Below are positions 1-12,073 of a stretch of DNA of 64,000 nucleotides, in pieces. The notes beneath the pieces are model-generated. The model made no database searches. It was given only the letters and a program-made list of their open reading frames with translations, and had not been told where the DNA came from. This DNA comes from Lonicera japonica (taxonomy: Eukaryota > Streptophyta > Magnoliopsida > Dipsacales > Caprifoliaceae): assembly GCA_021464415.1 (NCBI GenBank), contig JAKCWG010000866.1, positions 1 to 64,000 of the forward strand. Direction: 5' to 3'. How positions within the stretch are numbered: position 1 is the stretch's first letter; every line of letters begins with the position of its first letter. A program made the position numbers and the translations under genes.

Positions 1-300
1 GTGACCTTCGATATTACTTAGTCTGCTAAGTTTGAATTTTACGACACGAGGATATTTTGCATTCATCGTCTAAATTGTAATTCTAGGCGGACATTAGTAT
101 TTTTACTCGATCTCCTAAGATGTACATCTAGGCAACCTAGTTATTATCCTCGGGTCTCATAAGATTTATACCTAAGCAACGAATGTATTATCCTTAGTCT
201 CTGAAGAATTACATTAGGCTACCTACGTATTATATTAGGTCACCTAAGTTAAAGTTTTAGCCACCTACCTATGTTGCCTAAAGTGTAGTTAAAAATAAAA
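1..300. repeat. Decayed subterminal-type repeats, probably of an old CACTA element
   Basis: The stretch contains several imperfect copies of motifs such as TCTCCTAAGATGTA, CTAGGCAACCTAG and CCTAAGCAACG in both orientations. They resemble degraded versions of the CTTAGGAGACATAC repeats of the CACTA element further right. No terminus is visible because the window begins here. With the Transposase_24-type pseudogene at 649-2378 it may be the remains of an older CACTA element. The resemblance was judged by eye. Confidence 0.4.
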
Positions 301-302
301 AA

Positions 303-480
303 ATAAAATTCAACGTGGCCTGTAATTAAGAGTACTGATGCCAGTAATCCAAGTTTCTGGGCATCTGGATTAATGGGGCCAGTAATCCAAGATTATGGGC
401 ATCTAAATTACTGGGGCCAGTAATCTAAGTTTATGGGCATCTAAATTACTGGGGCCAGTAGTAATCTAGATTAATCATAG
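303..480. repeat. ATTACTGG/CCAGTAAT palindromic repeat cluster
   Basis: Four to five units of a short imperfect repeat with core GGGGCCAGTAATC are separated by GGGCATCTAAATTACT. ATTACTGG and CCAGTAAT are reverse complements, so each unit can read as a small palindrome. The same motif recurs at 2625-2690, 3205-3350 and many places between 34195 and 43790. It was not seen inside the CACTA segment 4487-33351 or the lineage B viral DNA. Confidence 0.75.
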
Positions 481-648
481 CTTTTGTGTGCAGCTGCACC
501 TGCAATATTCAATAACAAATTCAACCTACCCAATTTATCATTGAATAAATATATGTTTAATAAACTATCAAAATTTATTCAATTTCATTCAATAAATTAT
601 GTTCAAAGAGAAATTGTTCTAACACTAAATAACACGTAGGGGGAGGAG

Positions 649-2378
649 CTATATCGAGGGAGGAATTGGCGGTTGAATCCCGGCTGCTCTGATCACATAC
701 TCTATTTGAGCTTGCAACCTGCGCTCAAAATCTACCCTCTCCATCTCTTGCACGTCCCTCTCCGTCTCTCACTCGGCCCTCTCCCTCTAAAGCTGCTTGT
801 TTATCGTAGCTTGATTTGCCCTAAGCTGGGCAACCTCAGCCACAAGCTCCATAGATGTGTTGATATCCGTCTCCAATGATGGACCTTTCTTCGCGGCAGT
901 TTTGCGGAGCCACTCCCTGAACCCCTCACCCTCGTCCCTCTCGAAAGCCCCTCACCCTAGGTCTCGTAAGAGAGGACCAGGGTCGAGGCGCTGGTTGGCG
1001 ACGTACCGTCCGACGCTTCATCGATCGGAGACAGATCGACCATCATCTTCTCCACCTCGGCAGTCCTCGCGGACTAAACGGCTGCTTGCAAATAACAATA
1101 AGTGTTATGTAAAAAATAATTCTTGTACTAACTAAATAATAATACTATGAAAAAATAATAATTATAGTGGTGTATAAAAAAGATTTACCGCGTGGTCCCG
1201 GTCATACTTCTTGTATACCTCGACATAAGTAGTGAGGTGAGGCGCTTGGTCTCCCTTCTACTTCAGGTCATAAGCCCATAGGACAAAGGCCTGAGCCGCC
1301 CCGCTGTGGGCCTTCTTATTCTCGGAGGCCCGGATTTGGGTCATCTGCGTGCTCAATTCCTATAAAAAATAGTTATATTTATTTAAGCATTTATAAACAT
1401 ATAAATTAAATGAAACCACACAAAAAAAATAAGATAAGTGAAAAAATTACTTGAAAATTCTCGGCCTTGAAGTAGTTGTATAACCACTGCCACTGGTCCG
1501 GGCGATGAATGAACTCCATTGGAATGGGAGCATTGCCTTGCGCCTATCAGTTCTTATGGATCTTGTACTTCCAATCTTTGAAGCGATCCGCCGCCTTTTT
1601 TTGTATCCACGTGACGAGTGCCTTATCAGCAGGATCAATGTCATAACTCTCTTATAAACCAAACATGAACCCAAGAAGAAACATTAGTACAAATAAAAAT
1701 AAAATTTAGTAAGGCAAAAAAAAATTAAGTTAACTAGAATAAGAAACAAGTACTTATCGACAGGTAGTCGAAGAGCATTGTTCGTTCCGATAGAGGCATT
1801 TCCCCAAATGTCGGGTACAACATCGGCACTCGATCTTTTAAGAATGCCGACATGTCACTAACGAGTCAGGAACGAACCTCCTTTGGCGTCCCAAACATCG
1901 CAGGGTCGCATGTCACACGGGTCTTCCTCGACTTACTGACGATCACCGCCGTCTTCTTTCCAGTGACAACTTCTCTCCTCTTGCTACAAGAGGAGGCATG
2001 AGTACCTACAAATAAAAGCATATAAATTAATCAGTTAATCACAAAGAATAAGAATTGCGATTTATAATTAAAGAGATCTAAGGGTATATTACCTGATATG
2101 GTGGCCACCGCTACAGCATGCCTGGAGCGAATGCTGCGTACGGGGAGGCCGGCACCGGTGGTCGAATTTGTAGAGGGGGTAGGGAGCACCAGTGGCAACG
2201 ACGGTTAGTGAGATGGCTGGGCAGAGGGCTACTCGGCTGAGGGGTGGGCGGCAGAAGGCTAGGAGGAGAGCTGCTCGCTGGAGGGCTGGGAGGCCACGCG
2301 CAACAAGGCCTGCTGCAGCTCATCGTACTGCACCTTTGGGCGCAACTTCTTCATGGTCGAATACGCTCTCGGAGGCAT
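649..2378 (-). pseudogene. Decayed plant transposase (Transposase_24 / Ptta-En-Spm type), multi-exon
   Basis: Minus-strand pieces, in order, resemble the plant Ptta/En/Spm Transposase_24 family. They are an N-terminal exon starting at 2378 (MPPRAYSTMKK); a piece at about 1757-2006; a piece at about 1450-1650 with the family-like stretch HRPDQWQWLYNYF; a piece at about 1190-1359 containing ASENKKAHSG; and a C-terminal coiled-coil-like piece at about 649-890 with LVAEVAQLRANQATI, ending at a TAG at 649-651. AT-rich intron-like gaps separate the pieces. Several in-frame stops and frame changes show it is not functional. Such proteins are TNP1/TNPA-like accessory transposase products of CACTA elements. 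Exon borders are approximate and assignment rests on motif recognition. Confidence 0.55.
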
Positions 2379-2579
2379 CCCTGACTTAAATCTCAAATTT
2401 CAATTTCAGTTTCAAATTTAGTTTCAATATCAGTTTTGCCCTAATTGAGTTAAATTGAATTGAATTGAAATTGAAATTGAAGTTTAGGGTTTTATATCAC
2501 AACAATTTTAGTTTCAATTAATGTTTTGCCTAAAAGGTTGTTTGAATTCTTTTTTTTTTAGTTATGTGTTTGGGTTTGG

Positions 2580-3460
2580 ATGATTCACCGGAATAGAAAA
2601 CTTAAAACAAAACAAACACACATACATTACTGGTACCGGTAATCCATTACTGGGTCTAGTAATCAAATTTACTGGGGCTAGTAATCCATTACGCGATCAA
2701 TATTGCTCTAAAAATTTGGGGGAAAATGGAGTACAATTAACAAGTTTGAATTGGTGTTTGGACCAATTCATATAGCTGAATAGACCATAACAGAATTGTG
2801 ATCCGCATAGAACAAAGGGTATGAAATCACAATTCGATTTAACTGAACTTAGCTACCAAATGCTTGAATATGAACTACTGACCTATTAGTATGAAGGTTC
2901 ATATTATAAGGCTATTATACAACAAATTAAGACAAATAGTGAATCGAAACTTATACATGCCAAAAATATAAGCGAACAGGATAATATCTCGTGTTCATGC
3001 TTAACATAGATGTGAAAAAATATCTATGTATATATTAATTGTCGCAATAGAGTTATTTAATTTGTTCAATACATTTTTATTATAGGCATACTAAAAAGGT
3101 GTTACTTAAAGGCTGTTTCAATTCTTTTTCCTTTAAATTTATATGCTTGGGTTTGGATGATTCACCGGAATAGGAAACTTAAAACAAAACAAAACACATA
3201 TACATTACTGGTATCGGTAATTCATTACTGGGGCCAGTAATCCATTATGCAATTAACAAGTTTAGATTGGTGTTTGAACAATTCATACAGCCGAATAGAC
3301 CATAACACACATTATATATAACAGACACATAGGAACAATTACTCCATTACTGTCCCAATATTGCTCTGAGCATTTGGGGGACATGGAGCACAATTAACAA
3401 GTTCGGATTGGTGTTTGGACCAGATCATACAGCTGATAACACAATTATGGTAACAGTCAC
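2580..3460. repeat. Diverged direct repeats with ATTACTGG/CCAGTAAT motifs
   Basis: A block containing GATTCACCGGAATAG, then ACATTACTGGTACCGGTAAT, then AACAAGTTTGAATTGG at 2580-2800 recurs in diverged form at about 3158-3310. Part of it recurs again at about 3345-3440 (AATATTGCTCT...AACAAGTTCGGATTGG). No coding potential was seen. The repeats suggest local tandem duplication of transposon-derived sequence. Confidence 0.6.
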
Positions 3461-3585
3461 ATAGGAACAATTACTCGAATACAAGCCAAACTATATAATT
3501 TCATGCAATAATGCCTATTCAAGCCCATAATTGTAAACCAATAGAAATGGAGAGTGAGAAGCTTACCAAATAGAAATAGGTTGTG

Positions 3586-3587
3586 TA

Positions 3588-3619
<32 letters not shown>

Positions 3620-3760
3620 GGGGTTGCGTAGGCGGTGTAGAAGAGAAGAGAGAGCAGATCTCGTGTGTGGGGAGAGAGTGAGGGGTGGGGGACAGAGGAG
3701 GAAAAGAGAAGAGGGTGCCGGGGGGAAAAAAGAGCGCTTAGATTTCGTAAAGAATGGAAA
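3586..3760. repeat. GA-rich low-complexity tract
   Basis: A GAGAGAGAGAGA microsatellite at 3589-3625 is followed by G/A-rich sequence to about 3760. The long open frame through it on the minus strand is a composition artefact (Ser/Leu/Pro-rich) and is not annotated as a gene. Confidence 0.8.
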
Positions 3761-3779
3761 GGGGGAGGAAATATTCAAA

Positions 3780-4483
3780 AATTTTTATTTATAACCACAA
3801 TCTTGGGAGACGTAAGTGTAATACAAATTATTTAAAAACTATGTCACCTTAAAAAATTTAAAAATTTAAAATAATTTAAAATTTTCGCTAAAATTTATGG
3901 GGGAAATACTTTTGGTCGATGTAATAATTTGTGTCATCTCCTAGGATGAACTTGAGAGACGTATTTATAACTTGTACGTTGCCTAAATATTTTTAAAGAA
4001 AATTTTAAATAAATTTTAGTTGAAATTATCGACCAAAAATTTCTCCAAAAAATATAAGAATATAATGGTTAGATATACATGTTTTGGTAGAATTATTTAT
4101 ACACCATTGATAAGTTTTGTACACACATCAAAGTTAAGACACTCACATATAAGAAACTATCACATACTAATAATGTTGTCTACATTAAAAATGCCATAAC
4201 TTAAAATAAAAAATTCTAAATTTAATAAATATTTAATATTTAAAATGTACTAATCAAGATCAATTAAACAAGATCTATCTAATTATGCCCAAAAAAATTA
4301 AGAAAATTTATTGTGTAGGCCATCCCAATATGTCATTTTTAAGACGTACGTTACGTGGTTAGATTAAGATTAAAAGACTCTTAAAAAAATTAAAAATAAG
4401 TCGGTCCAATCAAGTATATATACTTTTAGTTTTTCCAGCATTATTATATATTGACGTTTCAATTTTTCACAATGCTAGATTAG
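3780..4483. other. AT-rich non-coding DNA with faint CACTA-like repeat traces
   Basis: Isolated motifs such as CTTGGGAGACGTAAG, TGTCATCTCCTAGG and ACTTGAGAGACGTA at 3800-3990 look like eroded subterminal repeats. The remainder to 4483 is AT-rich without ORFs or other recognisable structure. Confidence 0.35.
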
Positions 4484-4486
4484 ACT
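4484..4486. repeat. Left 3-bp target-site duplication (ACT) of the CACTA element
   Basis: ACT immediately precedes CACTACACC at 4487. The same ACT follows TGTAGTG at 33352-33354. Three-base duplications are the established signature of CACTA insertion. A 3-base match alone is weak; together with the termini it supports the element boundaries. Confidence 0.7.
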
Positions 4487-4499
4487 CACTACACCAGAT

Positions 4500-5430
4500 G
4501 TGGTCGTAGGCGACATACTCTATTGGGTATGTCTTCTAAAACGCATCTTAGGAGACATACTAACTGTATGTCTCCTAAGTTTCTCTCTTAAGAGACATAC
4601 CTTTAGTATGTCGCCTAAGTACCTACTTACAAGACATATATACTTCGTATGTCTCCTAAGAGTGTCACTTAGGAGACTTACAATTAGTGTGTCGCCTAAG
4701 TATATACTTATGCGACATACAATGAAGATATGTCGCCTAAATACTTCTCTTAGGAGACATACATATACTATGTCTCATAAAAAATATACTTAGGAGACAT
4801 ACTTAATTGTATGTCTCCTAAGATCTTCCTTAGGAGACATACTTAATTGTATGTCGCCTAAGTGCTTTTGACCACCGACACTATTTTTACGCGCAGAGTT
4901 TGACTGATTTATTTTAGGCGACATACTAATTTTGTATGTCTCTTAGGTACATATCTTAAGAGACATACAAAATTAGTATGTCGCCTAGGAGTTTCTAAAA
5001 AAATTTGAATTTTTCGCGAAAAAAAAAGAGGTCTCTTAGGAGACATACATATACTATGTCTCATAAGAAATATACTTAAGTGACATACTTAATTGTATGT
5101 CTTCTAAGGATTTGAATTTTCCCCGAAAAAAAAAAGAGGTCTCTTAGGAGACATACATATACTATGTCTCATAAGAAATATACTTAAGAAACATACATAT
5201 ACTATGTCTCATAAGAAATATACTTAAGAGACATACTTAATTGTATGTCTCCTAAGATCTTCCTTAGGAGACATACTTAATTGTATGTCGCCTAAGTGCT
5301 TTTGACCACCGACACTACTTTTACGCGCAGAGTTTGACTGATTTATCTTAGGCGACATACTAATTTTGTATGTCTCTTAAGTACATATGGTGAAAGACAT
5401 ACAAAATTAGTATGTCGCCCCGTAGCATCT
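4500..5430. repeat. Left subterminal repeat array of the CACTA element
   Basis: More than a dozen copies of a 12-14 base motif (CTTAGGAGACATAC and variants such as TTAGGCGACATAC) occur in alternating orientation, so neighbouring copies can pair as hairpins around short spacers. Arrays of this kind are typical transposase-binding regions at CACTA ends. A longer block containing GTGCTTTTGACCACCG and GCGCAGAGTTTGACTG occurs at about 4801-4985 and again at about 5235-5415, and a third copy lies at 30131-30275 beyond the viral cluster. The open frame within 4500-4793 is a repeat artefact. Confidence 0.85.
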
Positions 5431-5443
5431 CTTCTCTAGTACA

Positions 5444-7375
5444 GTGTTTTTTACCCTCTACCCCAACTTCAACATCCCTGTTGCAGACAAGCATCTTGCA
5501 ACAGCGTTAAAAATTCAGGTCCAAATCAGCGGTGCCTCCATGATTGAAGGAACGGCGGCAGCAACAATCCATCATCAAATGATCACACGTTTACAGAATC
5601 ATTCATATGATCTCTGTATCCCAGGCTCGGAAACTGCAGAAGCGTTGATACTAACAATCGACTCAAACGCAGCACCAACAGCCAGTTTCATCCCTAAGCA
5701 ATTACCCCGTAATGAACTTGTTAAGTTGTTACCAGAGAAATGGATAACTTCTTATGAAGTTCTGCATGAGCAAGCCAATACAGAATCGGTTCAAACTACA
5801 GATCCGGTTTATATTACCAGAGCCAACAGACAGGTAGATGTGATATACAAAAGGAATGCTTCCCCACAGCATAATCCTTTTGTCACTGAAATAAACATGA
5901 TGGAACCCCTTGAACGTCATCCCGATGATCCAGAGCTTAAAAACCCTCCTCTAAAGATCCTTTATTTTACTCATGAAGGAACCCCGGTGTATGAAAAGAA
6001 AAGTGCTTGTGGTCATATCTGGTTTGATGTGTGTTTTTGTGAAGGCTGTCAAGAAGACAGATATTTAGAACAGCTTGACCCAGCTGAATTAAGACGGTAT
6101 AGGCGAAAGAAGAAAATCAGTGAAGGAAAGGCTCTCTCATCTCAAGAACAACTGCAAGAACGCTATGAAATTGGCGATCCAACAGTTGATTTACTCGGTG
6201 AACCTTCAGGCAAGTTTGATTTCTTCGTCACCTATGGTGATTCCCCTAAACCTCTTACACCAAAAGTCACCCCATCCCCACCTCCTTGTACTCCACCACC
6301 AAAACCCAATAAGCCCTCTCCTCCAAAACCTCAGCCCATTTCATCTTATAACAAGCAAGCTTTCGAAGCCCTCAAAAGCCCATCTTTATTTCAGCCCAAT
6401 AATTTTACCCTAGAACCCATCTCATGTTTCCTTATGGAAGAAGAACAAGGCCCATTTCCACCATCAGAAGATTTTGATAACCAGTCTCAAAATGTTTCCC
6501 ACATATGGAAAATCAAAAATCCAATCCATGGTGAAAGAAAAAAGGTCACACCAGCTGAAGCAGCTCTAAATTGGCAGGCAGAAAACTCAATTGTTCAAAA
6601 TTCCATGCTATCACAAATTGCTCACAGCACTCAGAGTATCAGCAGAAAACTATCCAAGGTTGATACTGTTGAAGCCTCTATTCAAGAGATACGTGGAAGA
6701 TTACAACAAATTGACCAACAAATGAAGTACCTGTGTAATACAGTTACTGATTTTTCTGTTATGAATGGCCAATTCCAAGTCATGCAGCAAGAACAACGGT
6801 CTCTTCAAGCTCAATTGCAATCCCTCCAAAAGGTGCAATCTCCACCCCGTTTTCCAGATCTTACCCAGTCTCCTCCTACAACAGGCATGTCTAACGCAGT
6901 AGACTTATGGAAGGATGTTCCCAAACGTCGTCTTCCCCATTGGCCTGACTCAAAACCCAAAAATCGCTCTCCCAAACCAAAATCCCATTATGCTTATGTC
7001 CCTAAAGCCAAACCAAAACCACCACCACCTCTTACTATCAGAAACCCAGACTTTGATGATATGTATCTTGAAAACTATCGTCAGACGTCTCAACCCTCTA
7101 TCCAGCCACTTTCAAATCCGGTTCCACCCACCCCATCATTCAATAAGCCAATTTCCAGTTACTCTAAAAAAACCAGCTCTTCAACCAATCCCTCAGCTTA
7201 TAAACCAAGCCATGATCCAGCTACAGGTGCATCCAGTAGACAAATGGATATGTTGTTTGTTCACAATGAAGAAGCCATGCCAGAAAACCAAATTGCTTCA
7301 TTCTTGAAAATTTTAGCAATGGAAGATCGTGTCCCAGTCAAAGCATCTTCACCAGACTTATTTGCTAACTTTTAA
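5444..7375 (+). pseudogene. A1: movement-protein (C-terminal part), H-C-C-C, proline-rich and coiled-coil region
   Basis: The 643-codon open stretch opens within the 30K-type movement protein (FFTLYPNFN) and lacks its N-terminus. It carries CGHIWFDVCFCEGC (about 6003-6045), then a proline-rich linker and a Gln/Leu-rich coiled-coil segment (about 6600-6830) that probably belongs to the virion-protein or assembly region. A TAA at 7373-7375 replaces a Glu codon present in A7, ten bases before the MAEQ methionine at 7385. The methionine read at 5444 is a GTG inside the viral frame and not a real start. Confidence 0.85.
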
Positions 7376-7384
7376 GAAGTTCTC

Positions 7385-9271
7385 ATGGCAGAACAAGTCC
7401 CTCGTCAACAACAACCACCTCATCATCCACAACCTTCTCCTCCTCAAGAAAATGTCCAGGATCCAATTGTTGAAGATCCCCTGTCATCAGATACTGATTC
7501 TACAGATCGTGAATACGTCCTACCAAAAATTCCTCCAGGAGAAAAATATCAGCAATTCACTCTTGATGATATTCCTCCAAAGGAATGGCGTGCCAGATTT
7601 CACAAGTTCACAACATGGATTCAGACAGATCTAGAACATCACTCTCAGCCAGAAGTCTTTTTAAGGTTTCTTGCAAGATTGACAGGAAGATTAAAAGATT
7701 GGTATAATTCTCTCGGTGAATATAGGCAAAAAACTCTCCAGCAGCAGAAAACCATTGATGGTTTTCTTCGCCTCTTGTATATTGAATTCGTTGGCAAAGC
7801 AGAACGTCATTTGGACATCATGCGTGAAGAATTGTTAAGCATGAAGTGCTGTTCTCTAGCCCTCCCAGATCTAGAAAAGCAGTATGATCGTATTTCTCAA
7901 CGGTTTTATGTCCTTGGCGGTATTGATGATGTGAATCTCAAGCAAATTGTGTTTCACTCTTTCCCAGATCCCCTTGTTGTAGAAGCAAAGAAGATTTTGA
8001 AAATTCAAGGCAAACAAATCAAGGATCTTACTTTGGCAGATATCTATGAAATATTCATAGACTCTGTTGAGAGAATGTTCAGCCAGCAAACTCTCATGGT
8101 GAATATCCAGAAAAATGCTGATCGTATTCGTGATTCCTGCAACAAAGATTGGATGAAAATCAAGTGCAAAAATGATAAAGAGTGTGATTGTCGCTCTCAC
8201 AGAAAAGGAAAATATCAAAGACATCACAAGCACAAGCGATCAAAGCACAGGACATATGATGATGATAAACCTTGTAAACGGCGATCCAACCACAAGCAAT
8301 TCAAGAGAAAGAAACCGTGGAAATTTGTGAAGAAAAGAAGTTTCAGAAAGAAGCGCGGTGATGGCTATTTTATTTGTCACAAGAAAGGCCATTTTGCAAA
8401 AAATTGTCCTAATGCAAAGAAGAAGGAAGCATTCATGACCCTCTTACTCCAACACCACCCAGAAACTCATGAATCAGATATTGAATCTATGTTCTCAGTA
8501 ACTGATGAAGCAACTCCAGAAACGATTATGCAGATTCATTATTCTGACAAAGAGCCAGAGTCTGACTCAGATTCTCAATCAGATTTCTCTTCTGAATCCT
8601 CGTCTTCATCCACCAATTCCTCAATCCCAGCAGTCTTCTCTCTTGAAGAATGCATGTCCATTTCCCCCCAGCTATCTCCATATGTGAAAGTTTCTCTCAT
8701 CCGAAAGCCGTATGCAAAACCAGTTCCCCTCGTTGCATTTTTTGACACAGGTTTAACCAAATCCTTTCTGAACCCTTCCAAACTACCTCCCACATATTGG
8801 CAGAAATGTTCTCCCCTTGCTTTTCAAGTAGCAAATGGTGAATATCTTACAGTCGATACTATTTCCAAGTCAATTCAGTTACAAATTTTCCTAGGAAAAG
8901 TCATTCGAAGTAAGGTATATGGAAGAAAACTCCCTCGAAAAGACATTCTCATTGGTTTTGATATCATTACCCAAATCAAAAGTGTGAAGTTTGATGATGA
9001 TGGACTTCGTTACAAGAAGTATATGTTACCATGGATTAATCCAAAAGAGGAGTTTCATATTCAATCCCCAGTACCTATACTACAACCTCTCTCTGGTCCA
9101 ACATCTATTGAAATTCTTACCAGACAAATCATCAAAACCTCATGTGCAGAATCCCACACCGAATTCTTGCAAAAATGTGCAAATCCCCTTTAGCAAAATC
9201 CCAAATACTTCGTTAAACTACCTTTTAAGTTAAACGAAGATATTAACCCAACCAAAGCCTCTCACTCAGGA
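7385..9271 (+). pseudogene. A1: coat region, CCHC zinc knuckle and aspartic protease
   Basis: The frame reopens at MAEQVPRQ and holds the coat-type region (WRARFHKFTTW, LARLTGRLKDWYNSLGEYRQ), a Lys/Arg/His-rich stretch, a CCHC knuckle and the protease. In the knuckle the first Cys is replaced (YFICHKKGHFAKNCP instead of CFICHKK). In the protease the active-site triplet is kept but its neighbour changed (FFDTGLTKS; A7 has FFDTGSTKS). A TAG at 9191-9193 replaces a Trp codon just upstream of RT. The damaged knuckle and protease neighbourhood suggest drift without selection. Confidence 0.85.
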
Positions 9272-10105
9272 ATGAATCCAGAACACCTTTCATTGGCGGT
9301 AGAAGAATTGAAAATCTTACTCCAACAAAAACTCATTGAAGAAACCACTTCTCAATGGGCGTGTGAAGCCTTCTATGTCAACAAAAGGTCAGAGCAAGCA
9401 AGAGGAAAGATGCGGTTAGTGATAAACTACCAGCCATTAAATCACTTTCTCTTAAGTGATAAGTTTCCCCTTCCTCAGAAGCATTCATTGTTCAGCCAAC
9501 TGTCCCGTGCAAAGATTTTCTCAAAATTTGATCTCAAAGCAGGATTTTGGCAAATTGGAATTGATCCAAGTGAAAGACACAAGACAGCATTCTATATCCC
9601 TGGTTACCACTACCAATGGACTGTTATGCCCTTTGGCCTCAAGAATGCTCCGTCAGTTTTCCAAAGAACAATGGCAGCCATATTTCAACCCCTTATGGCT
9701 AATGCACTCATGTACATTGATGATATACTTCTGTATTCTATGGACATGGAATCCCATCTCAATCTCTTATCTCATTTCTATCAACTCGTCCTAGAAAATG
9801 GAATTATGTTATCCCAGAAGAAAATGATCATTGCAACAAAATAAATTGATTTCTTAGGAATGACAATTTCTAATGGCCAAATTCAACTCCAGCCCCATAT
9901 CTCAAAAGATCTCCTCAAGTTCCCAGATAAACTCACTTCAATTACCCAGATTCAGCAATTTCTTGGTCTAGTGAATTACATGTCTCAATTCATTCCGAAT
10001 CTTTCAAAATACACAGGCCCTTTAGCTGATCTCCTCAAAAAATCACCTCCTCCTTGGTCCCAAATTCATTCTGAAAATGTGCGAAAACTCAAAAGACTGA
10101 CCTAA
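9272..10105 (+). pseudogene. A1: reverse transcriptase, broken
   Basis: RT motifs appear in order: MRLVINYQPLNHF, FDLKAGFWQIG, MPFGLKNAPSVFQRTM and the catalytic YIDDILLYS (about 9713-9739), then IQQFLGLVNYMSQFIP in the connection. TAA at 9842-9844 and TAA at 10103-10105 interrupt the frame. The 9272 start is an internal methionine in a polyprotein, not a natural start. Confidence 0.88.
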
Positions 10106-10683
10106 TACCTCCCACCTTTACAAATTCCATCCACAGGAACAAGAATCCTACAAACAGACGCCAGTGATCTATACTGGGCGGCTATCCTTTTTGAAGAAAT
10201 TGATGGAAAAAGAAATGTGTGCGGTTACAAGTCAGGAAAGTTCAAGAAATCAGAAAGCCATTACCATTCCACCTTCAAGGAAATTCTTGCAATACGCAGA
10301 GGCATAGAGAAGTTTCAATTCCATCTCATTGGTCATCATTTTACCATTGAGACTGATATGAAATCATTCCCAACTATGCTACAATTTAAGAATAAGCAGA
10401 TTCCAAACCCACAGTTACTTAGATGGTATGAATGGTTTTCCCAGTGGTCGTTTACAGCAAAGCATATCCCAGGTAAACAAAATGTTACAGCGAATTATTA
10501 CTCGAGAACCCAGCCAACTGAACTAAATAGCCTATCCCACATCGAAACCATAAAGCCTTACCTACCTTGCAAGCCTTATAAATACCAACCTCCACAAACC
10601 CAAACACCACAAATCCTACCTTGCATCTTCTCTCTAGAAGAAATCCCATACCTAGAAATCCTTTCTCGTATCCCTCCTCCAAC
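10106..10683 (+). pseudogene. A1: RNase H
   Basis: RNase H motifs are visible: LQTDASDLYWAAILFE with the first catalytic Asp, STFKEILAIRRGIEKF with the Glu, TIETDMKSF with the next Asp, and NVTANYYSRTQP. The last catalytic Asp, seen as ADYYSR in A2 and A7, is Asn here, so this copy would lack a key residue. The frame runs on without a break into the C-terminal domain at 10684. Confidence 0.82.
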
Positions 10684-11829
10684 CATGTCTCCCAAAAGAC
10701 AAGCCACCAGCTCAAGCTCCAACCCTAGCTCCTCTCAACCATCCCAGTCATCCTCTCCATTCCAGTTCTCAAATTTCAAGCCTTTACTCGAACCCTTGCA
10801 GCAATCCCTTACCTCCCAGACGATGTTCAATCCCTTATCTTTGATAAATGGATCCGTCTCAGTGACAAGGAACTTGTCATTAAGTTTCTTGAAATAACCC
10901 TCCAAAATTACGGTCTCGTTTTCCGAGGTCTTCGTCTCCACCCAGCTTTTCCGTTTCTATCCCTTTTCCATATCCACCGTCCTACTCGAGTTCCAATTCA
11001 CGCTCTCGTATTTCTTTGGTATCTTACCAGAGCTTATACGGTTTGTTTTGTTTTTGACGCACCAGTCCTTCTTCAGTACCTCAGAATTTGTACTTCAGAT
11101 CCAGAAATCAAAAGTTTTTATGAAGAATTGTATAATCCTTCTACAAAAGGATCGTATAATCTCCTCACCTTTCTCCAATGGTTCAAAACTCCTCAGCAAT
11201 GGATTGAAGCACTTCAGACTCACCATCACAGGTACTGCATGATCCAGTTCAACAAGCCTTTGAAGACTCCTTATCCAGAAGGAGAAAACGCCAAAATAGT
11301 CAAATGGTTCCCCAGAAATCTCTCCAAATCAATCAAAGAACCTGAGAATGTTGCTTATGTAACGTTCTTACAAGAAATCTATGCTCTCAATGGCGTTGAC
11401 TATGATTCAGTCCCAAGCTCCATCAAATTCGGCAACGATCCATGGATAACAAAAGACATGGACGATGTCAGTTGTCTCCCACTCTTCACTTGCCAGTACA
11501 ACTATGTTTAAAGTCATTTTTGGGATGAAGGGGAACAAAGGTCAGACACCATAGCCTTCGTCGGTCTCAGCTCCAATTCAGATGAAAACAGAGAACCAGA
11601 CCCAGAAGAAGTTCAAGAAGCAGCAGATTGGGCAGCAGCAGCACATGAAGCAGAAGGATGGGAAATAAATTTTGATACTGAACCTCATGACCCTGATCCA
11701 GAAGATTTCCTTGACTATGATGCAGACACAGATGAAGATCCATGGCACAACCCCGACGATAATCACTGGAACAACTCTCCAGAAGCTCCAGACACTCCCT
11801 ACTACGGCAGCGGAAATGAAACGGACTGA
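10684..11829 (+). pseudogene. A1: C-terminal domain of unknown function
   Basis: Starts around MSPKRQAT, the conserved internal methionine after RNase H. A 1-base deletion in a C run near 10795 shifts the frame. The original frame is recovered downstream (LYNPSTKGSYNLLTFLQWF) until a TAA at 11509-11511, then continues to the acidic tail ending GNETD and the TGA at 11827-11829. The same domain occurs in lineage B with scattered identical blocks such as NLSKSIKEP. The function is not recognisable. It could correspond to the second protein of florendoviruses or to a transactivator-like protein, but neither is shown by motif. Confidence 0.75.
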
Positions 11830-12073
11830 CTCGTTTCTCAACTCACTGTCGACAGCCGGTTCAACTCAGCAAAATCGTATCATGTCAATTAGGTCCCATG
11901 TCACTATCATGTCGGCCACCCCTTTGTGTATTTGTCGGCCAAAGCTGTAAAGTAGTTAGCTTTTATTAAAGTTTTTTGTTTTGTTGTATCATGTGAGAAG
12001 GAATCTTTATTCCTTTTTCAAAGTTGTATTATTGCTACTTTTCAGGTGTATGGTTGTAAGTATGTTGCTTTCC

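Noticed and set aside
857..1135. Plus-strand ORF of 92 codons
   Set aside because: Lies antisense to the coiled-coil part of the Transposase_24-like pseudogene; composition is Ser/Pro/Arg-rich and no family is recognised.
4500..4793. 97-codon ORF in the CACTA left array
   Set aside because: It is made only of repeat units translated in one frame (repeated LLxRHT); no protein family.
4487..5441. A short, self-contained CACTA element ending at CTCTAGTA near 5440
   Set aside because: The sequence before the virus (TTCTCTAGTA) looks like the start of a TAGTG terminus, but the terminal GTG is not present in register and no ACT duplication follows. The 33351 end with matching ACT is better supported. 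A truncated second element is still possible.
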